From: Xestospongia muta | Lineage: Eukaryota; Porifera; Demospongiae; Haplosclerida; Petrosiidae | Direction of reading: 5' to 3' | DNA length: 64,000 nt | NCBI GenBank assembly: GCA_963693285.1 | Contig: OY848924.1 | Span: 8,219,641 to 8,283,640, forward strand | Part shown: positions 18,008 through 32,270 of the stretch, piece after piece | Position numbering within the stretch: position 1 is the stretch's first letter | Layout of the letters: every line of letters begins with the position of its first letter | Program-made: the position numbers and the translations under genes | Notes under the pieces: generated by a model | Database searches by the model: none | What the model saw: only the letters and a program-made list of their open reading frames with translations | Told to the model about the DNA's origin: nothing

Positions 18008-19956
18008 ATGCCTGGTTTTGATGCCCATTTTGTTAGCGATCTACAAAAACGTCATGAGTGTCCAATCTGTGAGCTAGCTTTACGACAACCTCTACAAACT
18101 GAGTGTGGTCATCTCTTTTGTAAGGACTGTTTAGAACCTATATTAAAAAGTCGACGCCCACTTTGTCCTGTTGATCAAGAGCCAATATCAAAGGAGGGAG
18201 TAAGGGAATTACCCTATCATTATTTGATTATATTTTGTGTTTGTACTAGACATTTCCAGATAATGCATGTAGGAGAGAAATACTCCATTTACCAGTTTAT
18301 TGTAAGTATCATCAGTCTGGTTGTGACTGGTTGGGTGAACTCCTTAAATTAGAGGTAATCCCAAAGTCATTATAATTACTAATTATCTGATGTTCTTTGT
18401 TAGTCTCATTTAGAAATATGTCGATTTAGAGAGATGCAATGTACACAATGTGGTAAGTTTGTATCATGCACACAGTTTGAACATCACCAACGTCATGAAT
18501 GTCCAATGAGACCATCTATCTGTGAACACTGTGGACATAAAGTACCCATTGAACAAATGAAGGTACGATATATTGTATGATCAGTTATATTTCATTAAGC
18601 AATATAGGCTCATTTATTAAGAGTGTGTCCTCAGTATTTACATAAATGTCCTAACAATTGTGATGATACTAGAACATTTCGACAAGCTGATGTAAGTTAT
18701 ATTATTGACTATGACCTGTATTACTAATGATGTAGTTACAAGATCATCTTTCTGAAGAGTGTCCTCTCGCTATGATTGCTTGTCCTTACCAAAAGCTAAA
18801 CTGTCATTATGAAGTAAGTTCAGTTGACAATGTAGGTAATAGGGAAACAAATAATGATGTCATCTTTTTATTTGTTTATATAACATTTACACTAGCCCAC
18901 TAAGTTATGATATCATTAGATCCATAGTAATTATTTTTCTTGTTTCTAGTGTCAACGAGAGAGGATGATAGATCATTTACATGATAAGATTATATATCAT
19001 ACCCAGTTAATAGTTGATAGTGTAGTTAAAATACAGAAGGAATCTCATGAACATAGTGTACAAGAAGAAGACATCCTTAATAGAGTGTCTGCTGTTGAAA
19101 CTAAAACGACATTAATAGAAAGGAAACAGATTTCTTTAGAGGAAACAGTTCAAACTGAAAATGATACAAGGAAACAAAGTCTAGAGAAGTAAGTAATAAA
19201 GTGAAATATGTTATTTAATAATTTTATTGTAGACTTATTGCTAAAATTACAATTCTTGAAGAACAAGTTGGCAAAACACAACATGGATTAGACCAACTAC
19301 TACAGAAACAATCCTTTTCATTTACTTCACTTGGTGGTCATCCTTCATTACCATCCAGTACAATGACTCAACGTGTTGAACACTTGACAACTAAAGTATC
19401 TGAACTTGATAGTGCTCTTAGTCGATGTATTAATAACAACATGGACTTTGATATTCGTCTACAACTTGTAGAAAGAGCTACTTATGATGGAATTTTATTG
19501 TGGAAAATCGACAACTTTGAGCAGAGACGAAGAGAAGCTATTGATAGTACTACTCTTTCATTGTATTCAACTCCATTCTATACAAGTAAACAAGGCTACA
19601 AAATGTGTGCTCGTGTTTACTTAAATGGTGATGGCATGGGAAAAGGTACTCATTTGAGTCTCTTCTTTGTCGTCATGAAAGGACCTAATGATGCACTTCT
19701 TCCATGGCCTTTTCAACAAAAAGTTACATTATTGCTAGTCAATCAATATGGCAAAAAGAATGTCATCGATCAATTCCGTCCAGACCCTCAAAGTAGTTCC
19801 TTCCAACGACCTTTCAATAGAGAAATGAACATTGCTTCAGGTTGTCCCTTGTTTTGTCGACTAGACTCACTCAAAGATGGTTACATTAAAGATGATTGTT
19901 TATTTATAGGTGTAGTAGTTGATACTAATGGCATCCCTAAACCAGTTAATATTTAG
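18008..19956 (+). CDS. TRAF-family adaptor / RING E3 ligase
   Basis: Exon 1 (18,008-18,199, exactly 64 codons) encodes a RING finger: CPICELALRQPLQTECGHLF, then CKDC and CPVD. Exon 2 from 18,250 (TFPDNACRREILHLPVYC) and the next exons give TRAF-type zinc fingers with repeated C/H spacing (CRFREMQCTQCG, CEHCGHKVPIEQMKAH, CPNNCDD, HLSEECPLAMIACPY). A coiled coil follows (about 18,960-19,440), then a MATH/TRAF-C domain (about 19,480-19,930; GILLWKIDNFEQRRREA, TPFYTSKQGYKMCARVYLNG, LSLFFVVMKGPNDALLPWPF, DDCLFIGVVVD). Family knowledge: TRAFs trimerise through the coiled coil and MATH domain, bind TNF/Toll-type receptors, and signal to NF-kB or JNK. Complete architecture of the TRAF2/3/5 type; exact subtype cannot be decided here. 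Converges on JAGN1 with 49 bp between stops. Confidence 0.93.
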
Positions 19957-20005
19957 ATTTGTTTGTTTTTATTATCATGAAAAATTAATAATTAGTATTG
20001 AGAAA

Positions 20006-20491
20006 TCAATGTTTAGTTTTTGGTCTCTTTGATGATGATGATGACCAAAGTGTCATCAATTCTTTTGCAAAATAGCAAGCTACTCCATTAGTTGCTATGA
20101 CAACAATTGCCTCAATGAATCTAAGCAAATGATGAGATGTAATTCCATGTGTCCATAGAAAACTATAGAGAACAAATGCCATTGGAAATATTCCTAACAG
20201 AGAACAGCAGACACCATAAATATTAATTAAATGAACATTATTTCTCTGCAAAGATTGCCAGCATGAAGGTAAACCAATAGTATATCCAATTACAACTAAC
20301 AGACTTGGTAAATCTCCTGCTACAATAGCTATTACAAGTGTATAGATAGCACATAAAACTTGTATCATCATTATAGTCTTTATTGACTTCTTTAAATAAA
20401 CACTACGTTGATAATGAGTAGCAACTTTTTCTCTGTGAGTGTAGTCTGTACCATCAGTACCTCCTGCTCGTTGACCTGATCTGGACGCCAT
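20006..20491 (-). CDS. JAGN1: JAGN1, jagunal homologue (ER membrane protein)
   Basis: A single-exon ORF of 161 residues from ATG 20491 (MASRSGQRAGGTDGTDYTHR), very close to the start of animal JAGN1 proteins, followed by REKVATHYQRSV and four hydrophobic segments. Family knowledge: jagunal is a four-pass ER membrane protein needed for ER organisation and secretory trafficking (neutrophil function in mammals, oocyte ER clustering in flies). The length fits the family (about 180 residues). It ends in a basic tail (SSSSKRPKTKH), as in relatives. Intronless, unlike most neighbours. Start-to-start distance to the AGXT gene is only 58 bp, so they must share a promoter region. Confidence 0.93.
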   Translation of the reverse strand: MASRSGQRAGGTDGTDYTHREKVATHYQRSVYLKKSIKTIMMIQVLCAIYTLVIAIVAGDLPSLLVVIGYTIGLPSCWQSLQRNNVHLINIYGVCCSLLGIFPMAFVLYSFLWTHGITSHHLLRFIEAIVVIATNGVACYFAKELMTLWSSSSSKRPKTKH

Positions 20492-20549
20492 TTTATTGAT
20501 ACCTTGCAAGAGCACAGTAGGTGTGGCTACTGGCTAAATTGATTGTAAG
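20492..20549. promoter_or_regulatory. Divergent JAGN1/AGXT promoter region
   Basis: Only 58 bp separate the divergent start codons, so both 5' UTRs and core promoters must overlap each other or the coding sequences. No TATA box is visible. Confidence 0.55.
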
Positions 20550-22173
<1,624 letters not shown>

Positions 22174-22253
22174 AAGCTGAATTGTAATGCTGAACATCTA
22201 AACTGCTGCTCTAACTAAAACTGCACATTTTTGATAATTCATAAAAAATAAGT

Positions 22254-25200
22254 TCACAAAGCCCTACCTAAAATTAAGACATCATGATCACAGTCAGGGT
22301 GACTAGAATAATCCAGAATTTCAAAACCTAAATTCGTATAAAATTTGAGAGCACGTTTATTTCTTGCACTCATTTCTAAATGCACTCCATGTGAACCTTG
22401 TTGTGACAATAATGATAACATTGTCCTCATCATGTGATGTCCATTGCCTTGATGCTATGCAAAATAGGATGACAAAGAACCTGTTACCATGGCAATCTTA
22501 CTTGTGCCCTTTTCATTAAGTCAATATGCAAATGTGAGGGATACATTTGTTGCAGAGCATCAGGTAAGAAAAACTTTAAACTATGAATATTGCTCACAAG
22601 ACTCTATAACAGAGTAATTAAACCACAATCTTTATTTACTGTTTACCTGTTCTAGTGTTAAGGATGTGGCTTTTGTGGGAGATTGTGGTGGATACTTTGA
22701 CAAGAGTTGTGGCAACCATATCTCTTTAAATTGGTCATAAAATTGTTGAGAGTCTAGTACACCCAGTACATATCCACAGACACCATCATCATCTTCTAAA
22801 ACATAACATAATCCACTGCTCAAATGAAGATAGGGACCTACATATCTAAATAGACTAAAACATGGTTGCTACGGTAACTATTGGACGTACCTGTCTCCCA
22901 ATAAGTCTGGATAATTAGGAAATAAATATGTTGCATCTTCACCGTGATCACCTGTTTCAAGACATGTCTGATAGAGGAGATCCTACAGAGAGAGATTACA
23001 TCATTATGACATCATTAAAAAAGTACTTACCTTATCGTCTGTTCTATATGGTCGTATGACATAAGTATGACATTTCTTATAAGATGGAGTACCTGTTTTC
23101 TCCTCTACCTGAGGGAGCAGCTTCTACAAAATGGTCACCACTATCATACACCAAACTAATGACATATGGTAAGTACATACCATATATGGTAACAATAGAC
23201 ACAAAGACATACCATATATGGTAACTAGTGATGCAAATACATACCATATATGGTACCTAAGTGAACCATATATAGTATCTATTGATACAACATGTACCAT
23301 ACTTGGTACCTATGTAACATAAATAAATACCATACTTGGTCATAACATTTTAATATTGACAAGATGACAATAAGACTTTATTTTATTCATTCATTACAAA
23401 ACAATAAGGATGATTAATAATAACATCATACAAATATACACAACGTGAAAATGTAAATTAGTGAGCAAGTCACATGACAATCATATGATACTTGATTACT
23501 TCTGCTGTTGTAGTTGTCTTGTTTAACTGCTGCCATTTACCTAATTATATTCCAATTGCCCTAAACCCATCCTCCTTGGCAAACCCCATTAATTAAAACA
23601 AAGTGTCCTTATTATAATTAGGAAAGCATTGACAAAAATAGGTATGTACATGCTGTAATTGATTAACGAGCAGGGCCACACAATGGGGAGGGGAGAGAGA
23701 GAAAAAAAGGAGGTGACCATAATTATGATGACCTAACTCATTTATGAATTGAGTTGTTGCTCATTAAAATCAAAGCATAAAGCATTTAATGAGCATCAAC
23801 TAGAGTGTGTGATTATTCTTACCAACATTTCTGCAACAATCCCTCCCATTTTAGCATGTGGTTGATGTTTAGGATGAGCTTTAATACCACCAGCTTCTAC
23901 AAATTATATGATATTATGCTTTGAATGAAATTCCTTACCTAACCAAGCAATGTAAGAATCTAGTAACATTGTTGTCTCTCTGACATCAGACACGTAATGA
24001 TACAGATCATATAACAGTGGTCGATTAGGAATGGCTGTCAAGCGTTCAAAACAACGATTTACATCTTCACAGCATGTGTGAAAACGAGATGCTTTGTCTA
24101 ACCAGACAACGACCTATTTATATTATAATTTAATAATCTTAATAAAAGTAATTGTTACCTCTGCCATTTCATCGTTTGTTGATAGAGTTTCTTCATCATC
24201 ATCTTCACCATCACTGTGTACTGTTGATTTTATTTTTTCAATTTTCTTATAAACTTCCTCTTCATCGCTACTGCTGTCGGTCCCCACAATTTTCTTTAAT
24301 AATTGATAATCGGGAGCATTTTGTTTCAGCCAGCTAAATTCTTCAAGCAATAACTGTCCTCTGTCACCATGTGCATGAGGAAGATAAAATAAATCTACTA
24401 AAACACGAAGATCTTGAAGAGCAAAGCGGTCTGCTTTGAAGCCAACATTAGCAGTTATCTCAACTCCAGACGTTGTAGTATCCATATCTGAACTGCCAGC
24501 AGATGAGGAACGATCTTTTCCCACATCATCTTCTAACATTGTCTTATCACTGTCACTGTGCTCCATTTCTGTTGCCCTAGCAACAGATTTCATGTCCTTT
24601 GGAGGGAGGTAGTCTTCTGGTTTTCTTTTAGTCGTGTGAAACTCATCAAGCCATTCCAACAAGGCTAAATTTAGTGCTTCAACAGGATTGTAGAATGAGA
24701 GTTCAGGTAAGATAGGATCACCATCCATACCTTCTTCTCCGCTGCTGTCTCCCTCGTCGGTTCTTTTGTGTATTGACTGTCCACATTTCTTCCATTGTGC
24801 TAATGTGTGTATAGCTACATAATTTGCTCCATATTCACAATTAGGATTAGTTAAAACACCATTAAGATGTTCATACAAACTTGTAGAACGACCTTGATAA
24901 GGACCAAGAAATAAACGACGTTGATCATAGTCATTAGCATGTAAATTATCCCAAATAACAGGAGCACGTTGCAATACTTGGGTTAGCTCTTTTATAGAAG
25001 CCACAGAAATACTCTTCGATATGACTTTGGGACCTAGTCATGACAATATAACAAGTACCATATCATATCATAATATTACCTGTCCATAATATATCAATAG
25101 CTGGTTTGAGTGTTTCACCAAGATGGCGTAAGTAAGGAGATTCACAAACATTAGGCGAAGCTCGGTTACCACAATATTCTAATAATAAGACAATAAATTA

Positions 25201-25903
25201 ATTATTACATAATAAAATTACAAACCAGTTGGACAAAACAAAAATATTTGTGGCTCTCCTAAATAGGAATAGAGTTCATTGGTCAGACTAGCTTGTGCAT
25301 CTGCTGCAGATGTAAAGACTTTACTATCATTAGGTGATAATTCTGGATCAATATCATCAAATAATATTGCAAATGATCTACATCCAAGTGAAGACAACTG
25401 GAAACACGTCATCAAACATAATTCAATAATATTAATGATACAAACCTGCTCAAGTTTTCTTTTTAATGCTAACACATCCTTGTCATCAGAAAAAGTGATA
25501 TCTAGACCAGGAGCTATAGCATATACAAACTCGACTCCTCTATTATGAGTTTCTCGAACTAACATAGCAAGATGATCTAATCCATAAGATGAATATAGAC
25601 ACACAAAAGAAAGAAAGGAACAAACCTGCTTCTTCTAATGTGTAGAGATCTCTCCATGTAGCACGATGTTTATCATCATCTTTTGGTGCATATACATAAC
25701 AGTTTAATGTCCATCTTGACATACTAAAGAGAACTTAGACACTAATATTTCAATACTTTACCTATTAAACAAGTCAATTCGTTGTTCTGTTGTCCATGGT
25801 CGACCATAGAACCCTATTAAACAAGTAATATAAGTAATGAAGAGTATCACTTACCTTCTACTACCCCACAGAGGAAGGATTTTGTTGTATTATTTGTTGC
25901 CAT
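22254..25903 (-). CDS. OGA: Protein O-GlcNAcase (OGA/MGEA5)
   Basis: Minus-strand multi-exon gene from ATG 25903 ([20 protein letters not shown]). The GH84 catalytic domain occupies about 25,030-25,900: [34 protein letters not shown], and [16 protein letters not shown] with the catalytic Asp pair, then [13 protein letters not shown]. Next come [20 protein letters not shown] and [20 protein letters not shown], an acidic linker, the helical stalk ([20 protein letters not shown]), and a C-terminal GNAT-like domain ([45 protein letters not shown]). Family knowledge: OGA removes O-linked GlcNAc from nuclear and cytosolic proteins. Architecture is complete. One intron (about 23,120-23,830) is far longer than its neighbours and contains the CArG cluster. 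Divergent to the NEURL4-like gene with 127 bp between starts. Confidence 0.94.
23170..23340. repeat. CArG-box-like palindrome cluster in an OGA intron
   Basis: Three perfect CCATATATGG sequences (23180-23189, 23212-23221, 23244-23253) are spaced exactly 32 bp apart; a near-match CCATATATAG follows at 23265-23274, and two ACCATACTTGGT palindromes follow at about 23,297 and 23,328. CC(A/T)6GG is the binding consensus of serum response factor (established); function here is inference. Confidence 0.6.
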
Positions 25904-26030
25904 TTTCTTTTAGCTAATAGACCATTAGACCTAAAAGACGAGTTACTTTACACCACACAGTCGAGAAACTGGTTTGATCCGAATACTCCTACGCTCGTTA
26001 AACCACGCCCACATTCTAAAAATAGCCAAG
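25904..26030. promoter_or_regulatory. Divergent OGA/NEURL4-like promoter region
   Basis: 127 bp separate divergent ATG codons. The stretch includes ACCACGCCCACATTC, a CACCC/KLF-like motif, close to the NEURL4-like start. No TATA box seen; a shared promoter is inferred. Confidence 0.5.
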
Positions 26031-28817
26031 ATGTCGTGTCCTTTATTTCATTCTCGTTGTGGTAAGCGCGTAGAGATAATTCATGGAGGAACGCAAGCTA
26101 AAAGAATCAAGTAAGTGGAAATGATTGTTACAGCAATATTAATAATCTATTGGTAGCCCTACAAAGTTTTTTAATCATGGTGTTGCCCTTTCGATGAAAC
26201 CAATATTGATTGGAGACCACTTTCAAATTGAAGTTCTTAAAACAATTGAAAAGAAATGGGCTGGATCATTGGAAGTTGGTCTGACTACACACAACCCAGA
26301 GATACTAGAGTATCCATCAACAATGTCCAATTTATCTAATGGAGGATATACTGTGATGTTTAGAGGAAAACAATGTTTAATAAATGGTACACTTTTTTCT
26401 GAAATGCAACAAGAAGCTAGTTTAGAATATGTTAAGGTAAGTTCAGTAATTTTATTTACATAATGTCAAACTATATGGATAGGTTCATGATAGAGTTGGT
26501 GTAGCAATAAAAGATGTCTGTACAATAAGTCTTATTATCAACAATAAAGAATTTGATGTTGTCCTACCAGATGATCCACCTAAACACCTCTTTTATGGTG
26601 TTGTAGATTTATATGGACAATGTGTGGAAGTTAAAATAGTAGAATCACTCAAATTCCATTCTGTGTGTGGTAAAAATATTACCCTATCACAAGATCAATT
26701 GACAGCTCAAAGACAACATAGTAACGATGACTTTAGATTCAGTACTGTCTTTAGCAGTCGACCTTTGAATCACAATGAATGGTTTATTCTTGAGCTGGTA
26801 TCTGTAGGTGGTACTCCTTGGACAGGCTCCCTACAATTAGGTATAGATTAATTATTACTTATTTCAATAATATATTCCAGGAGTAACTACTGAACAGCCT
26901 AAATCACATCTTGAAGATATGAGGGGTCTTCAAAATGTATGGATTATTTCTGGACCTCGAGTTTTGTATAAAGATAATAGTTTAGAAGAGACGATTGATC
27001 TTGATGAGTTACCTCAAGGTTCAATTGTTGCTATAATGGTAAATGATGAAGGTGCTCTTCATCTTGCAGTAAATGGTAGAGATGTTGGTATTACATCAAC
27101 AATATCATCAGGTAAGGATGGTCATATTGTCAACTGTGTCAATGTTTATGTAGGAAGACAAGTATATGCTGTAGCAGATTTATATGGACAATGTACTCAA
27201 GTCAGTACCAACATTATTTGTCATAACATTGTATTTAATGTATTAGGTAAAAATTAAACATTGTTCTCAAATAAATTCACAAGGTAACTAAAGACCATAG
27301 CAGTACGTTAGTTAATGCAATTATATGTAGCTTTTCATTTTTGCCATGGTAACCATTTAACTCTAAGCTCTACCAGACAAACTGCTGAACGTGATAATAA
27401 TTATTATGATAATGGAATTGCCTTTAGTTCATTTCCATTAAATGTGGATGACATATTTGAGGTGTATATTATTTTAATAGAGAATAGTAACTATAATATT
27501 ATAACTACTGTCAGGTAGAAATAATAAGTGTTGATGATAAATGGTCTGGTCAGCTCCGAGTTGGTGTAACTACTTTTGTTCCTACTCATCCACTGCCACC
27601 TTTATCTCCACATCTTCCACAACAGACATGGATAGTAAGTGGATCCACTGTCTTTTATAATGGACAAATACTGAGAGAACAGTTTGGTAATGGTAAACCA
27701 TACAAGGTAAAAGAGAGTATCCTCTATAATTATGTTTATAATTATTGTAGTTAAAAGACAGAGTTGGTGTGCAATATTGCAATGGACAAACATTACATAT
27801 TTGGGTTAATGGTCATGATTTAGGTCCTGCAGCTCATCTACCAGCCAAAGTAAAATTGAAATTGATTTGTGTGTTATTGTATACGATTAATAGAGTTTGT
27901 TGTATGCAGTTATTGATGTTTATGGACAAACTAAAGGTGTGAGACTTGGTATGCTCTCATGTGAATATAATCAATTGTGTCAACGTTATCTTAAGAGCCT
28001 ATTAGCATCAGGTATGATGTAGTTATAATGATACTGTTACTATTGCTACTGAAATAGATCTGGAAAGATATAGACATTGCTTTGATGAACAATATCATAA
28101 ATGTTACTGTGAGCATTGCTATCCTAATTTACTTCCTGTTAAGGAAAGCTGTGGCAAAAAATACACTATTGATAAAAATTGGATGAAGATAGCATTAAAG
28201 TTGAAAATTGAGGTCTGATTGTATAATTGATTTAATTACAGGGTTCCTCCTCAAGCTTTTGTCCATGATGTGTTTAATAAATGGCATGTGGCATATCATG
28301 GAACATCACCATCAAAAGTGAAGGCTATATTAGATTGTGGTGAACTCCTAATACCAGGTATTGAACTCATTTAATAGAACATAATTTTATATTCACACTC
28401 AGGTGATTTAACACTTGGTAACACAAAAATTGCCAGTGTAGAAGGTCACTATACCAGCTTACAATGCCCTCCTAACTTTGATGTCCATCAAATTTTTATG
28501 ACTCCATCAATAAAATATTGCTCAGTGGGTAATGTGTATGCTAAACGAGATCAGTAAGTAATCATAAGATGTTTTATCAACTTATAATACCTTATATTAG
28601 ATATTACGACAAAATAACTGGCAAAAGCTATGTGGCTCAAGTTCTCTTTAAACTTAAAATAGAGCCATCATCATACACAATTTTCCCACAGACTGTAGTA
28701 GTTGATACTGGCAAATATTTGGATAAACATTTTGAAAACGAAGAATTAGAGTGGTCTACTAATAGAAGAAAAGCTATCATGCTCTATGGATTAATGATTC
28801 GCTTGACAAACATTTAA
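26031..28817 (+). CDS. NEURL4-like protein with neuralized (NHR) repeats and HGT domain
   Basis: Starts at ATG 26031 (MSCPLFHSRCGKRVEIIHGG). Three neuralized homology repeats follow, at about 26,040-26,610, 26,640-27,200 and 27,320-27,940; each has the FH...N(I/L)xL-like opening, R(V/P)L...F and a closing (V/F)YGVVDLYGQC or YAVADLYGQCTQV motif. Then a Cys/His-rich segment (RYRHCFDEQYHKCYCEHCYP) and a C-terminal domain with FNKWHVAYHGTSPSKVKAIL, CGELLIPGDLTLG and EELEWSTNRRKAIM. That order matches the C-terminal half of NEURL4. Family knowledge: NHR modules mediate protein binding; NEURL4 associates with HERC2 and CP110 at centrioles. Vertebrate NEURL4 has six NHRs, so this protein is shorter. 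Converges on the ROCO gene with 49 bp between stops. Confidence 0.8.
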
Positions 28818-28866
28818 GATGAAAGAAATTTTTTTCAACACACAATTAAATTAAAAAAAAAATTAA

Positions 28867-31800
28867 CTATGAAAACCAAACAGTTAATTTCTCAGAAGCT
28901 GATCCTTTGTCCAAAACTTGACGCCTCCATTTTCGATTAAGGTTTAGGCCATGATCTGTAGTTAACTCTAACAAAAGACCTGGATACCAGCAACTAGTAA
29001 GAAAGTTTAGTGTTTCTTGCAAAAAGCATAAAACTATAGGACAAATTTGCTGGAGTGTTACAAGAGTATCTGATATATCAAGAGTATTTTGTGGAAGTTG
29101 ACTAATAAACGACTGATACTCTTCTAAATGTTCTCCTGGTGTGATATCCTTTTCATGGTCTATAATATGTGTCAGATGACTACATTCAGCTGTGACAGGA
29201 TAACTAGTAGTGGTATTACGGCAATGACAGCAAAACTGCTCAGTGTCCGACTGTACTAACACTCTTATACATGTACCTTCACGACGCAGAATTAAATGAT
29301 GGGTTTGGTTTAGTCGAAAATGGACAATATCATGATAAAGAGTTGGAGGGAATCGACATGAACGAATACATCGTACTACTAGTTGATTAAAAAGTGCTAA
29401 TGGCATTGTATTGACACCACATGAAAAGAACAAAGTAGCTGGATCATTCCCTGTTGGACCAAATGAAAATGCTGGAGGTGCCTGGTTAACCATACCCGGT
29501 ATATAAATAGATGTATTTTCATGAAGGGAGCCATGACAGGCTATTAAATCCATATAATTCATAAAATACAAGGTTTCATTCCAATATCGTTGAGGCAAAC
29601 GTGCGCATCGATATGCTAATAGAAGAACTTCACGTCGGATACTTCCCTCTGAGAGGAGTTTTTGAAATGCAAGGCGAACTTCTGTAGTAATCCAGTTAGT
29701 TGATGATGAAGAAAAAACAGAAGCAAGAGAATCAAGCAACCATTGTGGTTTGATGACAATTAATGGAGCTAATGCAGGGTGGCGATGAAAATGTATAATA
29801 ACTCCAATGTCATTAAAATATGAAAGCACTGGTTGAACTTGAAGTGGACCTACAATGTCACATCGCTCGGCAATATAGCGCTCTAAATCTCTGAGCTGTA
29901 TGATGACTTTCTTTTGCTCCAAAAGAGAATGAAGGAGTTGTTCAAATTTTACCCATTGAACTGGTACCATGTCATAAATGTATGGCATTTGACGAGCTAA
30001 ATGATCAATTTCACGATGTAAAAAGTGATGACCAGTGTAATCATCTGATAACTCACTTGCATATTGATTACTAACAGAGATATAATTAGCCTCTAACAAA
30101 TGATGCTTGTAACCATTGTACGATGGACTAGCAAAAAAATTGCTAAAAGGCATATGATGTGGCTTATCTCCATAAGGTGTTACAAAAATAATAGGTGGTA
30201 GTTGTGGAGATGATTGAGGTGATGAGTGAATTGGACCAGTAGGCAAGTGACTAGTTTGAGCAGATATACTACCCAACCATTCTCCCAATACCTCTGCATT
30301 AGTGGGACAGGAACCTTGAAGGTTGGTTAACTTGTGAGACAGAAAGCTTTGCGCAGGTTGATGCAGGTCATTGGTAAGGTTATATGTGACAAGGAAGATG
30401 GAACGAGAGGTGAAGAATAAGGGCACTACAGATAATTGCATAGGATCTCCAGAACAATCCCACACATGAATTAAAAGTCGTCGACGACTCAATGATTCTT
30501 GGTCTCTTTGAGAGTCTTCTCCATTAACTGGCCATCGCATAACCAATCGCTTTAACACTTCCAAAGGAATATGTTCCAGTAAAGACTTGGACATTTCTAG
30601 TGTACTTTCAAATACTGTTAATTTGGACTTGGAAGTAGACTGGACACAAGGCTCTTTCTCGTCCTCCTGAGGTTTTTGTTGGCCAATAATAGTTCCTTGA
30701 CGACCTCTTGAAGGGCCAGATGCTTCCTCGATGCTTTCAGTAATTCCGCTAGTGGGTTGAGTCTCTTCTGTGGTTCCATTTGTGGGTGTAGTTTCATTTA
30801 TCTCATCTGGTGAATATTTTGTTGAAGAGTGTGGGCTCTCATCATTATCCATATCGTGATCAACCACTTCTGTGGATAAAGACAACATTGGAATTATTGA
30901 TGGAGTAGACTCAAAATTAACATTTTTCGTCTGTTTGCGCAGCCCTAATTTTTTCAGGTCAACCACTTCATCTGATACTCCAGGTTTTCTAATTTCATTG
31001 AGAATATAATCAATAATAGCATCTGTATATTCGAGATTAAGCCGATGAGCATCAGCTTTAGAGGAAGGCTGAATAACCCATTCCCTGTACTGTCGAAATT
31101 GAATGCGAGCTATTGATGGTTCTGCATGAATACATCTAGTAGGTTCTTCTTCTGGATCAAATGGCTCACCAAAAAGTGTTTTCTTAAGGCTAGTTTTACC
31201 TGTAAAATAATACCAATTATTATGACAAGATTAAAATTTTAAATGTCATCCTAAGATTATTTTGATGGTACTCTTGCTATTGTAACAGGCTGGAGTGTTC
31301 TTGTTTTTAAGACTAAAGAAAACCTATGGAGTCATTGCTTTTGCAAGTTACATACAACAATATAATAAAATGATGTCAACTTGTACATACATGTGGCCCA
31401 AACAATCTTAGGACTGCCTAGCATGTGTAGCATGCCAGGCAAAAAACAAGACAAAAGAGTACTTACCAGTTTGTGAATCACCTGCCAAAATTAATCTGAT
31501 TCGAGATTCTGGTTTATGAGCATTTTTGAGAGCTTTTGAATATGCAGCGATTATTTTTTTGGGTTTACTGTTCATTTCTTGAATTGCTTTGTCAGCTACA
31601 AAGCAAGTGACAATAAATTCACAGGATAACTTTACTTACCATGTTGTTGTTCTATATTCAACAACAGACGTTCAGCTTCAAATTGTTGGTACTTATGAGC
31701 GACCATATATGGTGTTTCACCAGCATTATTCTCTAACATTCTATCAGCGCCATAACGCAAGAGGACCTGAATGAGATCTATGGTGCCGTGTTTTGCAGCA

Positions 31801-32223
31801 TGATGTAAAGCAGTATAGCCTGCATCATTTTGTGAATTAACTGCTTCAGGATCATTGTCACGTTCTAATACATACACACAAAGATATGTACATATCACAT
31901 ACTAAAGACTTACCGACTATAGCAGTTACACAATCAGTGTGACCACCAACAGCAGCACGATGTAAACAAGTTTCTCCTCTGTTATTCCTTACTGTTACAG
32001 AAGCTCCGCCTGCTATCAACATTTGACAGACCTCAGAATTACCAGCTTCTGATGCCAAGTGGAGTACTGTGTCCCCCCATTCATTTCTATCATTAAGGTG
32101 AGATCGACAACGTCTGGAAGTTAATAATGTTCGTACAGAGTCCGTATCTCCATCTTTAACAGCAGAGAACAAGTCAAAAGTCGCCATACTTGCTCTGCTG
32201 TCGTTAAATGGGTGTGTCTTCAT
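28867..32223 (-). CDS. ANK-ROC-COR (ROCO family) protein without kinase domain
   Basis: ATG at 32223 (MKTHPFNDSRASMATFDLF) or 32187 (MATFDLF) opens an N-terminal set of about four ankyrin repeats (WGDTVLHLASEAGNSEVCQM, NRGETCLHRAAVGGHTDCV, DAGYTALHHAAKHGTIDLIQ). A ROC GTPase-like domain follows with P-loop LILAGDSQTGKTSL, split by a 266-nt intron after the Thr, and a switch-like HVWDCSGDPMQLS. A COR-like region follows (RDLERYIAERCDIVGPLQVQ, YFNDIGVIIHFHRHPALAPL, VIKPQWLLDSLASVF). The last 2.3-kb exon ends at 28867 with no kinase, death or WD40 domain recognised. A low-complexity Ser/Thr/Glu insert (about 30,600-30,960) splits the ROC domain. Family knowledge: ROCO proteins dimerise through COR and bind GTP. 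Lies 48-84 bp downstream of the LPCAT3-like stop on the same strand. Confidence 0.85.
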
Positions 32224-32270
32224 TATTAACAAAAATTATTAACTAAGGATACAAATTACGTAATTAATTA

